Source: Amyelois transitella (lineage: Eukaryota > Arthropoda > Insecta > Lepidoptera > Pyralidae). From it: DNA of 64,000 nt. The DNA lies in contig NC_083516.1 of the NCBI RefSeq assembly GCF_032362555.1, positions 1,699,001 to 1,763,000 on the forward strand. Direction: 5' to 3'. The position numbers and the translations under genes were made by a program. Of this stretch, positions 1 through 12,300 are shown one piece after another (position 1 is the stretch's first letter; every line of letters begins with the position of its first letter). A model generated the notes under the pieces. It did no database searches, had not been told where the DNA came from, and was given only the letters and a program-made list of their open reading frames with translations.

Positions 1-57
1 GTCCAGACTGGTTTGAATACAATTTTGTACACTGCCGTTTTTCTCTCATTTGAAAGT

Positions 58-292
58 TGTGACATAAGTGACGTCACATCACTTAAATCGAATTATATCT
101 ACTACCACTTCCAAAGAATGTGTAGAAGAAGCGGCGGAACAAACTACACTGTAGTAATTAAATTCTAATCATTGATCTAAGTGACGTCACATCACTTAAA
201 TCTAATAATATCTACTACCGCTTTCAAAGCGCACGTGTAGGAGAAGCGGCAGAACAAACTACACTGTAGTAAATTAAATTCTAATCAATGCT
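58..292 (-). repeat. Family C, two tandem copies
   Basis: Two copies of a 113-bp unit with TGACGTCACATCACTTAAAT and GAAGCGGCGGAACAAACTAC. Confidence 0.75.
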
Positions 293-587
293 TTTATTAT
301 TTTTACAGGTGGCGGCGTGGGACGAACATTCGGAAATGTGTTCCGGTTAATAAATAGTAAGTGCTATATTATGTATAGCATTGTTGACAAAGCTATATAT
401 ACATATTGTAGTGTTATTGGCCTTATTTGGTAATGAATCTCTGAAGGCGACGTTCCTAAGGAAAAGGGCATTAGGGTCTATAGAAAAATGTACTTGAATC
501 GTCGATAGATTGTAATGAAATAGTTTTTGACATTTAATAGTCTGTACCAGAGATGTTACAAAACTTTGACTCTGATGAGGCTGGACT

Positions 588-771
588 TCACTACATAGTA
601 TAAAACAAAGAAGCTATTTTAGTCTGTTTGTCTGTATGCTTAAATCTTAAAAATTACGCAACGGATTTTGATGCGGTTTTTTGTAACAGGTAGAGTGATT
701 CAAGAGGAAGGTTTTTATGTATAATAACATTTATAATTTTGCACCCGTGCGAAGCCGGGGCGGGTCGCTAG
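588..771 (+). mobile_element. Helitron-like, type 3 ends
   Basis: Starts TCACTACATAGTATAAAAC and ends with GC hairpin CCCGTGCGAAGCCGGGGCGGG plus GTCGCTAG before T. TC start, hairpin and CTAG end are Helitron hallmarks; no Rep/helicase is encoded. Confidence 0.65.
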
Positions 772-780
772 TTTAATATA

Positions 781-971
781 ATAACTTCTGGGCTTAGGTT
801 TATAAACTTGGGATTCTTATTTAAGGCGATGGGCTAGCAACCTGTCACTATTTGAATCTCAATTCTATCATTAAGCCAAATAGCTGAACGTGGCCGTTCA
901 GTCTTTTCAAGACTGCTGGCTCTGTCTGCCCCGCAAGGGATATAGACGTGACCATATGTATGTATGTATGA
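781..971 (+). repeat. Family A (TATG-tailed short repeat)
   Basis: 5'-truncated copy with GGCGATGGGCTAGCAACCTG, TCAAGACTGCTGGCTCTGTC and GATATAGACGTGACCATATG plus (TATG)n. A full copy runs about 250 bp from CCGTGTGGTTCCCGGCACCA to the tail. Confidence 0.8.
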
Positions 972-1109
972 GCATAAATACAACCTAGGACTTAACATGG
1001 TCTGTTGCGCGGTTCCCCAGGCATCACACCAACCTAAAACCTTCCCTTTGGGTCGCTCTAGCCCGAATCATCACTCCACAGAACAGAGTTATTGGTGGAA
1101 TAAATTGAC

Positions 1110-1350
1110 AGCTTCTGTGGCGCAGCGGTAGTGCGCTTGTCTGTGATACCGGAGGTCCCGGGTTCGAATCCCGGCCAGGGCATGATGAGAAACGAACTTT
1201 CTCTGCATGGCCTGGGTCTTGGATTTTTATTTATATAAGTATTTATTATAAAATATAGCACCGTTGAGTTAGTATCTCGTAACACAAGTCTCGAACTTAC
1301 TTCGAGGCTAACTCAATCTGTGTAATTTGTCCCGTATATATTTATTTATT
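1110..1350 (+). repeat. Family B tRNA-derived SINE, full length
   Basis: tRNA-like head with A box TGGCGCAGCGGTAG and B box GGTTCGAATCC, then a body ending CTCAATCTGTGTAATTTGTC and an AT-rich tail. RNA polymerase III transcription is expected for this class. Confidence 0.85.
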
Positions 1351-2677
1351 AAGTGTTCCAACTATTTTCTGCCACCTTTTTTGTCCATGACTCCGAATCC
1401 GATAAAATGACCACCATAAACATCTCTGGTATAACAAATGACAAAAAATGTTCCATTTAATCTATTGACTCGATAAAGACGCATTTTTTTTACAGACATA
1501 ACGCCCAGGGTTGATGGGGGTTTGGTCGGAATATTATATTTACTGAAAAGTTTGTGAGAAAAAGAGTTTTGAAGTTGTAAGTGACATGCTTCGCGGCAGA
1601 TTGAAATGTTTACTGAAAAAATATGGCGCCGTTATATTTAATATTCCACTACATAGGTATGCCTTTTACCTTATTTTTTAATGTTTTCAAAGAATTTAAC
1701 TTAAATAAATGAATGAATGAAATTTCTATTAATATTTTGACCAACACCTCCTGTGCGATGTTCCAAATTATTATTATTATTATTTTTTTTGCTGAAAAAT
1801 ATACTTAGTGAAAGCTGTGTCATAATGCCTACTTTTGTATTTTAGTCTTAAGTAAGATGCGAATTAATATTATATTTCGATATGGCAACTTTTAAGTTTA
1901 TTTGAACCAGAACGTTCTACCAACATAAGATTTTCTGTCATTTTTTAAAAAATTAGTTCTGTGCGTTTTTTCATGCACACAAAATTGTTCCTATGTATAA
2001 AATACCTTATTTAGTATATTTTGTTTTTTTTTTTTTGACAAAGTACCGCATAATAATAAATATTTGTTTCCTGGTTGTGGAAAGACTTTGGTTATAATGA
2101 CATCTTATAATTATAGTATGTTTTTTGACAGATTTAAAATGATAATATAATTTTATAGGTCCTGTAAATCTAAGTCTCAAACATCTGAATGTATTGTATG
2201 ATCTTATCTTATCACGTAGAACAACGATATTTATTTTAAACCGATCAACATAAAATGTTTTGAATGTCGATATAATGTGGGTTTATTTAATCCACGTGTA
2301 ACTCCTAAATGAATGTTTTTCGAAAATTACGTTATTTCGGCATTCTTATGGTGCACTCCTATTTTCGGTTGTATTTTTTTATTTTCGTGTTTTATTTTTA
2401 TTTCTGTATCAACAAATTTCTCTAAGAAGATCATTTATTTTGTATCAACTGTGCTGTAGCAAAGAATAAGTTAAGGCAACAATTATGAGTGAGCTAAAAG
2501 TGAAAATATGTATGATAGTCTAAAAGTTCTGAATTACTTCTGAATAGAAAATTTTGCTTAGTAATTCCTCAGCAAAGTTATAAACTTTTTGATTTTTGAA
2601 GGGAAATTAATTTTAAATAAATTCAATTCATATTAAAACGCTCCATAACAAATAGTTACGCAAAATGTCATTCATGA
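1351..2677. other. AT-rich sequence, nothing recognised
   Basis: No coding signal or known repeat seen. Confidence 0.5.
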
Positions 2678-2894
2678 CGGCCTCTGTTGCGCAGCGGGAG
2701 TGCGCTTATCTGTGGTGAACCCGTGGGTGTGTGAGGTCCCAGATTCCAATCCAGGCCAGGGCATGATGAGACACGAATTTTTCTGATTGGCCTGTATCTT
2801 GTTTGTTTATCTATAAAATATAGTATCGTTGAGTTAGTATGTTGTAACGCAAGTCTCGAACTTCGAGGCTAAATTTCAATCTGTGTAATTTACA
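2678..2894 (+). repeat. Family B SINE
   Basis: Diverged A box (TTGCGCAGCGGGAG) and B-box region. Confidence 0.75.
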
Positions 2895-4299
2895 GTAAAT
2901 ATGTAATTTTTAACGTAAAAGATATGCTGGATCGTATTAACAAATTAGATAAGTGGCTCCTGGACTTATTTTTTTTTATTTAAACGAAATAATAAACTTT
3001 TATGATATTTTGCGTATTTGAAAGAACGTGAAAATTATATTCCTATTTATATTAATTTGTCCGAGTCGTGTACATAGAATGCATTGAGATTACCAAATAT
3101 TTTCAGAATAATTCAGAACAGCGTGCCTGATGAGTGTATTATAAATATGCAAAACTATTGTATAAGTTATTTAATAGTAGGCATACATGAATATTGTAAA
3201 GTTATGATGGAGTATCATATAAATTATACATTGTAACTATATGTATCGGAATCAGATTATTTTGTATACTGACAGAGAACGCTTCGCTGGATTATTCAGG
3301 CACTGTCAAAGTGGTTAATTGTCATATTTACAAACATTGAAATTATTTAAATGAATATTTTGGTATACCTATACTTATGAAAGTCAATGTGCAATCTCAA
3401 TGTCAATAAAGAATTATTACCGAGAACAATATAAAATTGATTTAAAAAATAAATAAATAACCTATTGGCTGACCCCCATTAAAATGTTTCATTCCTTTTT
3501 TTAATTGTATAAGGAAACTTACTATATTTGTATTCCCGTGGGGTTCTTACAATCTATTAATTGGCTACGTTTATTTATTAAAAAACATTTTGCACAAAAA
3601 AATGTACAAAAGGCGAACTTAATGCCGTTTGGCATATTGCATTAACTTATTTATGATGTTGTTTGATATTTTTATTTCTGAAAGATAGTATTTTAAGAAA
3701 CTAATTTAATTACTTCAGAGATTGTAAAAAAATCAGCAGTGAATGCCTTGTGGCATTAAGTCCACGTTTTGTACAGTTAACGTGCATAAAGTTTAAATAA
3801 TAAAATAAATATAGTTAGATAGATTGCTTAAAGAGCCGCATGAGACAAAATAGGTAGAAATTATGTTAATGCCAAGATAATTTTTGGTAACAAATATGCT
3901 TTAAACTTAACGGTACAGAAATAAAGTTTATTATTTATTATTATAAATTTGTACGGTTTCTTTTTTATCATTTTTATTATTATTAGGTCCTAAACAACTT
4001 AGACATTCATTATTTTAATGAAATGTTTGTAAATATGAACAAAAGAATAATGTCGATATCATGATAAGAATATATGATTTATTGTAAGAAATACTGACAT
4101 AACCCATTATAAGGTTATCGAGTGAAGTGCCTGGTTGCAAGAAGGATTGTGGTTGTGACGACTTATTATAGTTTTTTTTTAAATACTTGGTTTGTGTATA
4201 ACTTTCGCTCGCAGCTCCGGCCGCGTAAGTCGAAAATCGCGCTAATTTCCATTCCCGCGGGTATTTGAGGAATTCCTTAGTACCTATAATAAACCTAAA
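2895..4299. other. AT-rich sequence
   Basis: Only a short motif, ACTTAATGCCGTTTGGCAT (3618-3636), that recurs at 35327 (same strand) and in part near 24298: the edge of a further repeat family. Confidence 0.4.
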
Positions 4300-4445
4300 T
4301 ATAGTGACGTTTAAATCACCCGCGGGGTAGACAGATGCAATAGTCTCCAAAAGGCCGAAAGGTCGTGTGATTAAATGAATGTATAATTATTTTAATTAAA
4401 ATAAAACACTATTCTCTAGTGCCGGGAACCACACGGCACGGCATA
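4300..4445 (-). repeat. Family A, degraded
   Basis: Both ends recognisable (CGGGGTAGACAGATGCAATA and GTGCCGGGAACCACACGGCA) with the middle lost. Confidence 0.6.
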
Positions 4446-4467
4446 TATAGATAATGTATCGTTTGAA

Positions 4468-4567
4468 CAGTCAACAGCATATCAAGCTTCCAAAATTCAC
4501 TGCAAATTCACCTCTATTAACGCGTGATTGAGTTATGTGCAGGATAACTTGATATGCGGCTGACTGT
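4468..4567. mobile_element. MITE-like element, 20-bp inverted ends
   Basis: ACAGTCAACAGCATATCAAG at one end and CTTGATATGCGGCTGACTGT at the other (2 mismatches). About 100 bp, with a related copy at 5553. Confidence 0.6.
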
Positions 4568-4657
4568 ACACTGTTCATGGAAATATAACTTGGCATTTAA
4601 CAAAAGCTTAAGACGGAAAAATTACTTTAAAAATTTTTCGTACCGATCCAGTCTGTT

Positions 4658-4795
4658 GGATGGCCAGAGCACGGCATGCGCGATGCAGTTTTTATCGCGC
4701 GATAAACTATCGCTGTTCCGTTTCACGTCACTATAAAAAAAGCGAAAAAGCGATAGTTTTTCGCGTGATAGAAAAAAATGGCGGGTGCCGTACTA
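4658..4795. repeat. Family D foldback element
   Basis: TATCGCGCGATAAACTATCG then AAAAGCGATAGTTTTTCGCG in inverted order: a long imperfect palindrome. Confidence 0.6.
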
Positions 4796-5552
4796 AATGC
4801 GCGTTTACTTGCTGGGCGCGTTTGATCGAGTTAAACTCTCACTAAAACCCTCTGACATAGTTTTCACTTATATAAATATATTTTAATATACTATGTCCGA
4901 GATTTAGTAATATGATATAATTACAATAAAACAAATAGTTTCTCATCATAATAGAATAAAATCTATGGATAAGTTGCCACAATCAAATATATAAATTATA
5001 TTTACTAAAGTAACACAAATATAAATACAGACATTCTACTTTTCTATACACACTGTGCCAAAATATCTGACCGTATGTACATAGTATTCTAACCACTACT
5101 CCCCCTCACCCCCTCTTAAGGGCCGTTACCGGCTGGTTATTTCACTAAATATTAATATGTTGACATCTGGACTTATTTACAATAATAACATACAATAACT
5201 AAGTGAATGTTGTGATTTTCAATAGTAAGAGTAATTTTCGGATACTCTTGTGACTTTTCCTTTTATTTATTCAATTTATTTTTGTGGCCTATCAATGTAC
5301 ACTCGACTTTATGTTTATGTAATTAAGGATGACATTAACGTTCATTGAAATGAACGAAATGTGGATATTGTAATAATAAAATGAAGTTTTTGTTTCTTGC
5401 TTTTAAATTAAGGCTGAAATACCTATCTAAACTGACTGAATGTCAAAACTGCAACAAATATATAATTTTTTTCTACAATTTAAATTACTTGAATATATGG
5501 TGAAAGGCACTGAATTTTTTGAGACTTTTCTAATAAAATAGACCTTATATGT

Positions 5553-5652
5553 ACAGTCAACGGTATAACAATCCGCCCAAATTCACTGCGAATTCGTCTC
5601 TATTACTGCGTCAGACAGTTTCATTTAGTTAAGATTGTTATGCGGTTGACTT
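5553..5652. mobile_element. MITE-like element, second copy
   Basis: ACAGTCAACGGTATAACAAT ... ATTGTTATGCGGTTGACTTT. Shares the internal AAATTCACTGC with the copy at 4468. Confidence 0.6.
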
Positions 5653-5953
5653 TATAAACGGACCTCTGTATAATATTATTTTGAAATCAAACTGGAAAGA
5701 TATTACCGATATTTAGATATTTTTGAAATATACCGCCTAAACTATTTTTGTGCAGTCTCGTAGGCCATATTTTTCTCCTAACCTCAAACCCACGGCTGGG
5801 ACCCTCGTGACGTCCGTCGCAACCTTTCTGCAAGGCTAGTCACGTTTTGTTACCTATATAACTGTTTATGTATTATGTAACTTATATGATGTTATATAAG
5901 AATGTATTAAAGCAGTACTGTCTTTGATTTGTGGTTTTTTCTTTAAATATTAC

Positions 5954-6046
5954 TAGCGACCCGCCCCGGCTTCGCACGGGTGCAAAATTCGGAAAAAATT
6001 ATACATAAAATCCTTCCTCTTGAATCACTCTACCTGTTACAAAAAA
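5954..6046 (-). mobile_element. Helitron-like, type 3, 3' end
   Basis: Reverse CTAGCGACCCGCCCCGGCTT end with hairpin. Confidence 0.6.
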
Positions 6047-6074
6047 TAGTAAATAAAGTAATAGTAGTAATCGC

Positions 6075-6138
6075 ATATTTTCGATGGAGAATATATTCAT
6101 ACATATGTATAAATGTTATTATTCTCCATCGAAAATAT
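6075..6138. repeat. Perfect 19-bp inverted repeat
   Basis: ATATTTTCGATGGAGAATA (6075-6093) and its complement (6120-6138), 26-nt loop. Confidence 0.85.
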
Positions 6139-6169
6139 ACCGTCATTTCCCATTCCCACGAATGTACTG

Positions 6170-6290
6170 TAGCCCCCGTTGTGTGCCACGCGCGATGCCA
6201 TTTTTATAGCGCGAAAAACGATCGCTGTTTCCCTTTTTCATAAGACGTGAAATGGGACAGCAATAGTTTATCGCGCGCAAAAATTCAATC
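6170..6290. repeat. Family D foldback element
   Basis: Same arms: ATAGCGCGAAAAACGATCGC and ACAGCAATAGTTTATCGCGC. Confidence 0.6.
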
Positions 6291-6334
6291 CAATTCCAAT
6301 TTTTTTTAAATTTATTTTTTAATAATATAATCTT

Positions 6335-6620
6335 TATAAATGTATCTTCTTCCTCCTGGCCTTAGTCCCGGTTGCATCCTCATCACTATGGTGAGGAGCC
6401 CGGGTGTGCCTTTGAAAATAGACCCTGGATTGGGTGAGGTAGAACACAAAGCATCTCCCATCTCATCCCCGCAATGGTTGCAGGTGTAAACCTAACCCGT
6501 ATTGGATCGATCATGGTTACACATCCAGTTGCTTGAATGTGCAGATTTCCTCAGGGAAGAGGTAGGAGGAGGAGAAGATAAGAGCATCGGTAAGTATTCG
6601 ATCTACTGTACATAACTTCG
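6335..6620 (-). repeat. Family E interspersed repeat
   Basis: CCGGTTGCATCCTCATCACT, CCCTGGATTGGGTGAGG and CATCCAGTTGCTTGAATGTG, shared with 40080-40440. Confidence 0.6.
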
Positions 6621-9121
6621 AAAATAGAATAAATAAAACTTCGCTTTTACAAGAAATAATTATAATTAGTCTCTTATACACAAAATAACATTGAACATAT
6701 TAATCGTATAGTGTTTAAAACCTCGTTAAATCCTCTGAGAAATAATCAACGAACTGAACAAATGTGGTGATAATCTCTTAACGTCAACATGATTTATCGA
6801 TGAAAAAATCATACAAAACAAGAATAAGGCACAAAATTCAAGTGGACTAGTCAAATTACAACAATTGTTACACACGACACACTGTCTTTAATTAAATCTT
6901 AATAACAAAAATATGGAAAGGCATTCTGCATGCATAATGTGGGTCTGAAGTTACAGCCAATCACTCAGAAAGCTTACAAAACAAATCAATATACTGAAAA
7001 CCAAAATACATTTTTTTACAGCTTTTCTCTTTATAACATTAATTTGGAAGTAGGTATGTAAGTTACAAAATAAGACAAGTGTGTGTGCCATATATTTAAC
7101 AAAACAACAAATAGAAACAGAAATACAGTAACATAGGTACATAATAATTTTACGACTAGATCTCACATAATGATCCGACGTAAGATTTATTTTATGAGGA
7201 CTCCTAAGACCTAGACTTACTTACAAAATATGACTTCTGAAAACAAATAAGTACGAATTAATAAGAAAACTTACATAAAGTCAATGAAAAAAGTAAACAA
7301 ACTGATGAATTATATGAAAACCGTAGAAAATATAAAAATGTGTTAAATTACTTCTTAAAAAATTTGGGTTTCTGTGGCAAAGTTTTCTGGTGGCTGGTTA
7401 AATTTTAGTTATGCCACACGTAAACTTTGCAATGTGCTGGAGCGAAGTACTTTACAAATATTTCCACACGTTTTTAACCTTTCTCACCTTTTCTAATATT
7501 TATTTATTCAATATAAGTATATAAATATAATTTGACAAAAGGTAACCAAGCGAATCGTTGATTACGAGAAGATTACAAGAAAGCAATTTTTAACTGATTT
7601 ACAAGATGAAACGCAATATAACTGATTTTTTTGTAAATAAAGGTTAATCATACTCATTTGGTTCCCATAGACGTAGAAAAAAATATTTTATCGTATCTCT
7701 TATCTACCTCTAGGATTAAGCTCTCGTAAAAATAATTTACAATCATGTCCGAAAATCGGTGGGTTGAATATTTGGGCAGTTTATTTTATTTATATAGGTA
7801 CTTAATTAACAATAAAAAATTACAAAGTTTATAGCACCTTCATAGACATTTACATAAATTGTACATCATTTACAAATATAATCTTAAATTATGAATATTG
7901 AGCAGTTCGAAAAATGTATAATATACGCATAAAATTAATTATAGTAATATATTTGTATAAAGTCAAAAAAATTAATCAAAAATAGACAAACTAGCTTTCT
8001 ATAGAGAGGAAGCAAAAATATACAGGCTTTTATGTACTTTATATTATTTTAACCAACTACCATATGATTCTTTGAAAGCACGATTATATGCGTTAACAAT
8101 TGTGAGCTTTTTTTGCATTTTCGTTTAATAGATTATTTATGTTCACATCACGTCGCGTCTTGATGCCCAACGGCGTAGACAAATTAAACTTGTGGCCTAG
8201 CGAAAAAAATTTATATTCTGGTAGTTTTAAAATTTTTAATTTATAGGTATAGCCGGGGCCAATCGAATTATGCACTTAATCTATATTTATATACTTTCTA
8301 AACTAAACTTACATTATATTATGTTACAACAGACGTTTTGGTTATTCTGACTATAATAATATCTGCACATATCAGAAAATAGGTCTTTATGTTTTGTCAA
8401 TTTTTTTTAATCAATATTTACGTCTTCCTTTTTTATTGAGTAAATAATTATATCATTTCATTAAATTTAAATAGGCCCATTCCATTATTACTAGATATAG
8501 GTTCATAAAAGACGTTTATAAAAATATTATTTGATCTTCGGTTATTTTTTAGTCCGCAATATATTTTTATCAATATGACATCTACTGAGATCTTACAATT
8601 TGTGCTTAACTTACGAATATTGCAGGACTAGAATGTTGTAAAATTAAGAATAATGACATTAGAAATAAATTGAACTCGAATTATTGTTTAAAATTATCAA
8701 TAGTCAGAATATTATTTGAAAACCACTATGTTTTAAATAATGTTAACTTCTTCATGACAAACATATACATTTAGAGATTTAGTCCCATGATTTAATTCAA
8801 TTTCAAATAGTATTAATTGTATTTTCAATATTCAAAGTTGCATCTCCATTAGTCGACCGTAATCCACCGACGAACAAGATATATTTTTGGAATGCTCTTC
8901 AATAACAATTCGTCAGCAATCAACTTTACATCGAGGAGGAAGGAAAATTATTGTTTGGCCTATTTAAAAATAAAGAAACAGACATACAAAGCATACACAT
9001 TTTCTTCTGAATCCGCAATATTTCAGTAGATATCAACATTACATTCCCCCACCCCAAGTCGTAAAAATCTTACTGAGTGAAAACATTAGGCGATGAACAC
9101 ACAACGCTACGGTCGTCTCTC
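6621..9121 (-). other. NPRL2 3' UTR / downstream flank, AT-rich
   Basis: No other gene was recognised. On the minus strand, candidate poly(A) signals after the NPRL2 stop are ATTAAA at 8796-8791 and AATAAA at 8437-8432. Which is used, if either, cannot be decided from sequence. Confidence 0.35.
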
Positions 9122-9304
9122 TCATTTGACTATGAACACGACGTTGCTGTCCCTTTCTAGCTGTTCTTCTAATTGTACGGCGGTGAGCCCGCCCTGGCAA
9201 CACAGCTCGTCTAGGCACACGAGGCCGTTGTAAGTGCGGACTAAGGGTTGACTATGTTCGCTTTGGACTGAGGCAGTGTCGTCGTTGTTCAGCGTTATGG
9301 GATA
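9122..9304 (-). CDS. NPRL2: NPRL2 exon 8 (stop codon exon)
   Basis: The acceptor CTTTTTCAG precedes 9304 and the stop TGA is at 9124-9122. Sixty codons start YPITLNNDD and include [12 protein letters not shown] and QLEERDSN-like residues, ending VVFIVK. This matches the Y-x-DEICC...LDERLE C-terminus of the family. Confidence 0.94.
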   Translation of the reverse strand, partial: YPITLNNDDTASVQSEHSQPLVRTYNGLVCLDELCCQGGLTAVQLEEQLERDSNVVFIVK

Positions 9305-12300
9305 CTGAAAAAGAAAAATATTTATGTCGTGTGTCCATGTATGTCGTGTAAGGTGACTAAGGGGTAGGCTTATAAACTTGAGGTTCTTCTTGTAGGCGAT
9401 GGGCTAGCAACCTGTCACTATTTGAATCTCAATTCTATCATTAAGCCAAACAGCTGGACGTGACTAATCAGTCTTTTCAGAACTGTCGGTTCAATCTACC
9501 CCGTAAGGGATATAGACGTGATTATATGTATATATGTAGTAGGTTTTCCGTCCGTTCCGTTAACCACTCCCATTAGTTTGAATCATTTTATTTTAACTGA
9601 GTACCCAATGACATACATACCTACATACGGTCACATCTATATCCCTTGCGGGGTAAACAGAGCCAACAGTCTTGAAAAGACTGAATGGCCACGTTAATAC
9701 ACAACGACACCATATCATTATCATATTGTCATCGGAAAACCCACCTTATACACCCGCCTGATGAGCCCCTCCAGTACTCCGAAGAGGACCAGTTTCCTCT
9801 CGTTGATGGCCAGGTCCTGGGGCTTCATGCGCCTGCACAGGTCCCTCACCGTGCTGCCGTACGTCATGCCGGCGTACATGCGGAATATGTCGCTAACTCT
9901 CGGCTGCTGGCGAGCTGATATATGTATAGAAAAAATAATTTGTCAAGAACGTAGTAGTACCTACTAAGAGAGACAATAATTTGCATTAAAATTAAAATAC
10001 ATACATATAAGAAAAATAAAAAGTCAAGAACGTACATAGTTCTAAACGCGACAATAATTTGCATTGAAATATATACGTATAATCATGTCTATATCCCTTG
10101 TGGGGTAGACAGAGCCAACAGTCTTAAAAGACTGAATGGCCACGTTCAGCTATTTGGCTTAATGATAGAATTGAGATTCAACGAGTGTCAGGTTGTTAGC
10201 CCATCGCCTAAAAAAGAATCCCAAGTTTGTAAGCCTATCCCTTAGTCGTCTTTTACGAAATCCATGGGAAAGAGATGGAGTGGTCCTATTCTTTTATGTA
10301 TTGGTGCCGGGAACCACACGGCACATATAGAAAAAATGTTTTGTCAAGAACGTAGTAGTACTAAGAGAGACAATAATTTGCATTGAAATATATACGTATA
10401 ATAATGTCTATATCCCTTGCTGGGTAGACAGAGCCAACAGTCTTGAATAAGTCCACGTTCCGCTGATAGAATTGAGATTCAAATAGTGACAGGTTGCTAG
10501 CCCAACGCCAATAAGAATCCCAAGTTTATAAGCCTATCCCTTAATCGTCTTTAACGTCATCAATCAGAAGTGGCCTCGCAGTCTTTCAATACTGCTGCCT
10601 CTGTCTACCCCGTAAGGGATATAGACGTGATTATATGTATGTATTAAATAAATAATTAGTAACAAACCAACACATCGGTAGATGGATCGATGTTTTTTTG
10701 CGAATGATTAATTGTTATTCGATCATTTACTCGATTAGAAGCGATCGTGACTAAGTAGTTCATATAGTTATATTGCTCGGTAATGTGAGCAGAATGTACT
10801 TGTAGAAACATTTAGCAGAATGAATGAAGCGAAGGAAGTATGCAGAGATCGTGGCAAGTGGAAAGAGGTAGTCTCTGCCTACCCCTCCGGGAAAGAGGCG
10901 TGATTTTTATGTATGTATGTATGATTCATTAGTTTTGTGTGTTATATTGGCTATGGTGTGGTTGGTTGTCTTGTCACAAAAGATGTAAGCATACTACGTG
11001 CACAAACTAAATAGAGATAGCTATGTGTGGGCACTCATATAGCCATCTCACAGTGCATTTCCTTTTTTTTATGTGACTGAAATTGAATAATCAATAAGCA
11101 AAGGATATAAATAGTACATCCTTAATACAAGGTTTTTAAACATTACAAAAAAAGTTTTGAAAATTAATATGGGGTCAATGTACTTGACATATTTTGATAG
11201 GCATTAAAAAAAATTCAATTTCACAACATTCGCAGGGGAACTTAACGCTGAGCTTTTTAGGAAAGCCTATTAAAGCACGGAGGAATATATGAATGATAAA
11301 CATGCGTGGCCCGAGCTTGACATTATGACCTCTTAAATGAATGTGATTTTTTGACATGGTATTGACATCATTTGTACAGTATCTTATTTTATCCATATAT
11401 ATTTGACAAAATATTCGTATTAAAATCTTTAGTTTTATACTCATTCACATTTTTTAATGTAGAATATGTGCATTCGTTTACGATATAGATTTAAGAGATC
11501 TAGTATATTTGTAAATTGACGTATGGTGCAAATGCTGCAGTGTTGTTTGTTCCGCTTTCTTTTACAAATGCGCTTTGGTAGCGGTAGTAGATATAATTAG
11601 ATTTAAATAATGTGACGTCAATAAGTGTTACCTTGTATCCAATTTTGAAAACAACTAATTAAAACTATTCTATTCTTACTCATATTGAATCATGGTTACA
11701 CAATAAGCTGCCTAAATGTACAGGTTTCGCTCAAACTAATATAGGTAATAAATAATAATAAATCTTTAGATACTACGTCGATGATGTATTGACAAGAAGA
11801 TGAACTCACACGACCTAGCGCAGAATTCCACGCACTGCCGCTGAAGACCAGCGCACCTCGTCAGCTGCCTCAGCTTAGGAGTTGCGCTGTACACCTGAGA
11901 CAATGTGGTTAAACAACTTGATTAAAATTATATAAGAGGAATTAAAATTGTAACATGAAGAGAGTTATGAATGGGGATGAAGCGAAGGAAGTATGCAGAG
12001 ATCGTGGCAAGTGGAAAGATGTAGTCTCTGCGTGACCCCTCCGGGAATGAGGCGTGATTTTATGTATGTACGAGTATGTATGGAAAATTATATATCAGAA
12101 GTGGGACTAAATAAGGGAAGACATACAAAAATATCTATACATACATACATACATACATAAGGTCACGTCTATATCCCTTGCGGGGTAGACAGAGCCAATA
12201 GTCTAAAAAAAATATCTATAGTGGGATAAATGCTGCAGTGCTGCAGTTTGTTACCGCTTATTCTGCACTGACTGACGCTTTGAAATCTGCAGTTAACTTA

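Noticed and set aside
1111..1182. Functional tRNA gene
   Set aside because: A and B boxes are present but the sequence continues into the SINE body and recurs in nine copies; it is a tRNA-derived SINE head.
4015..4350. 111-codon minus-strand ORF
   Set aside because: Covers a degraded family A repeat and AT-rich sequence; no protein-like composition or known motif.
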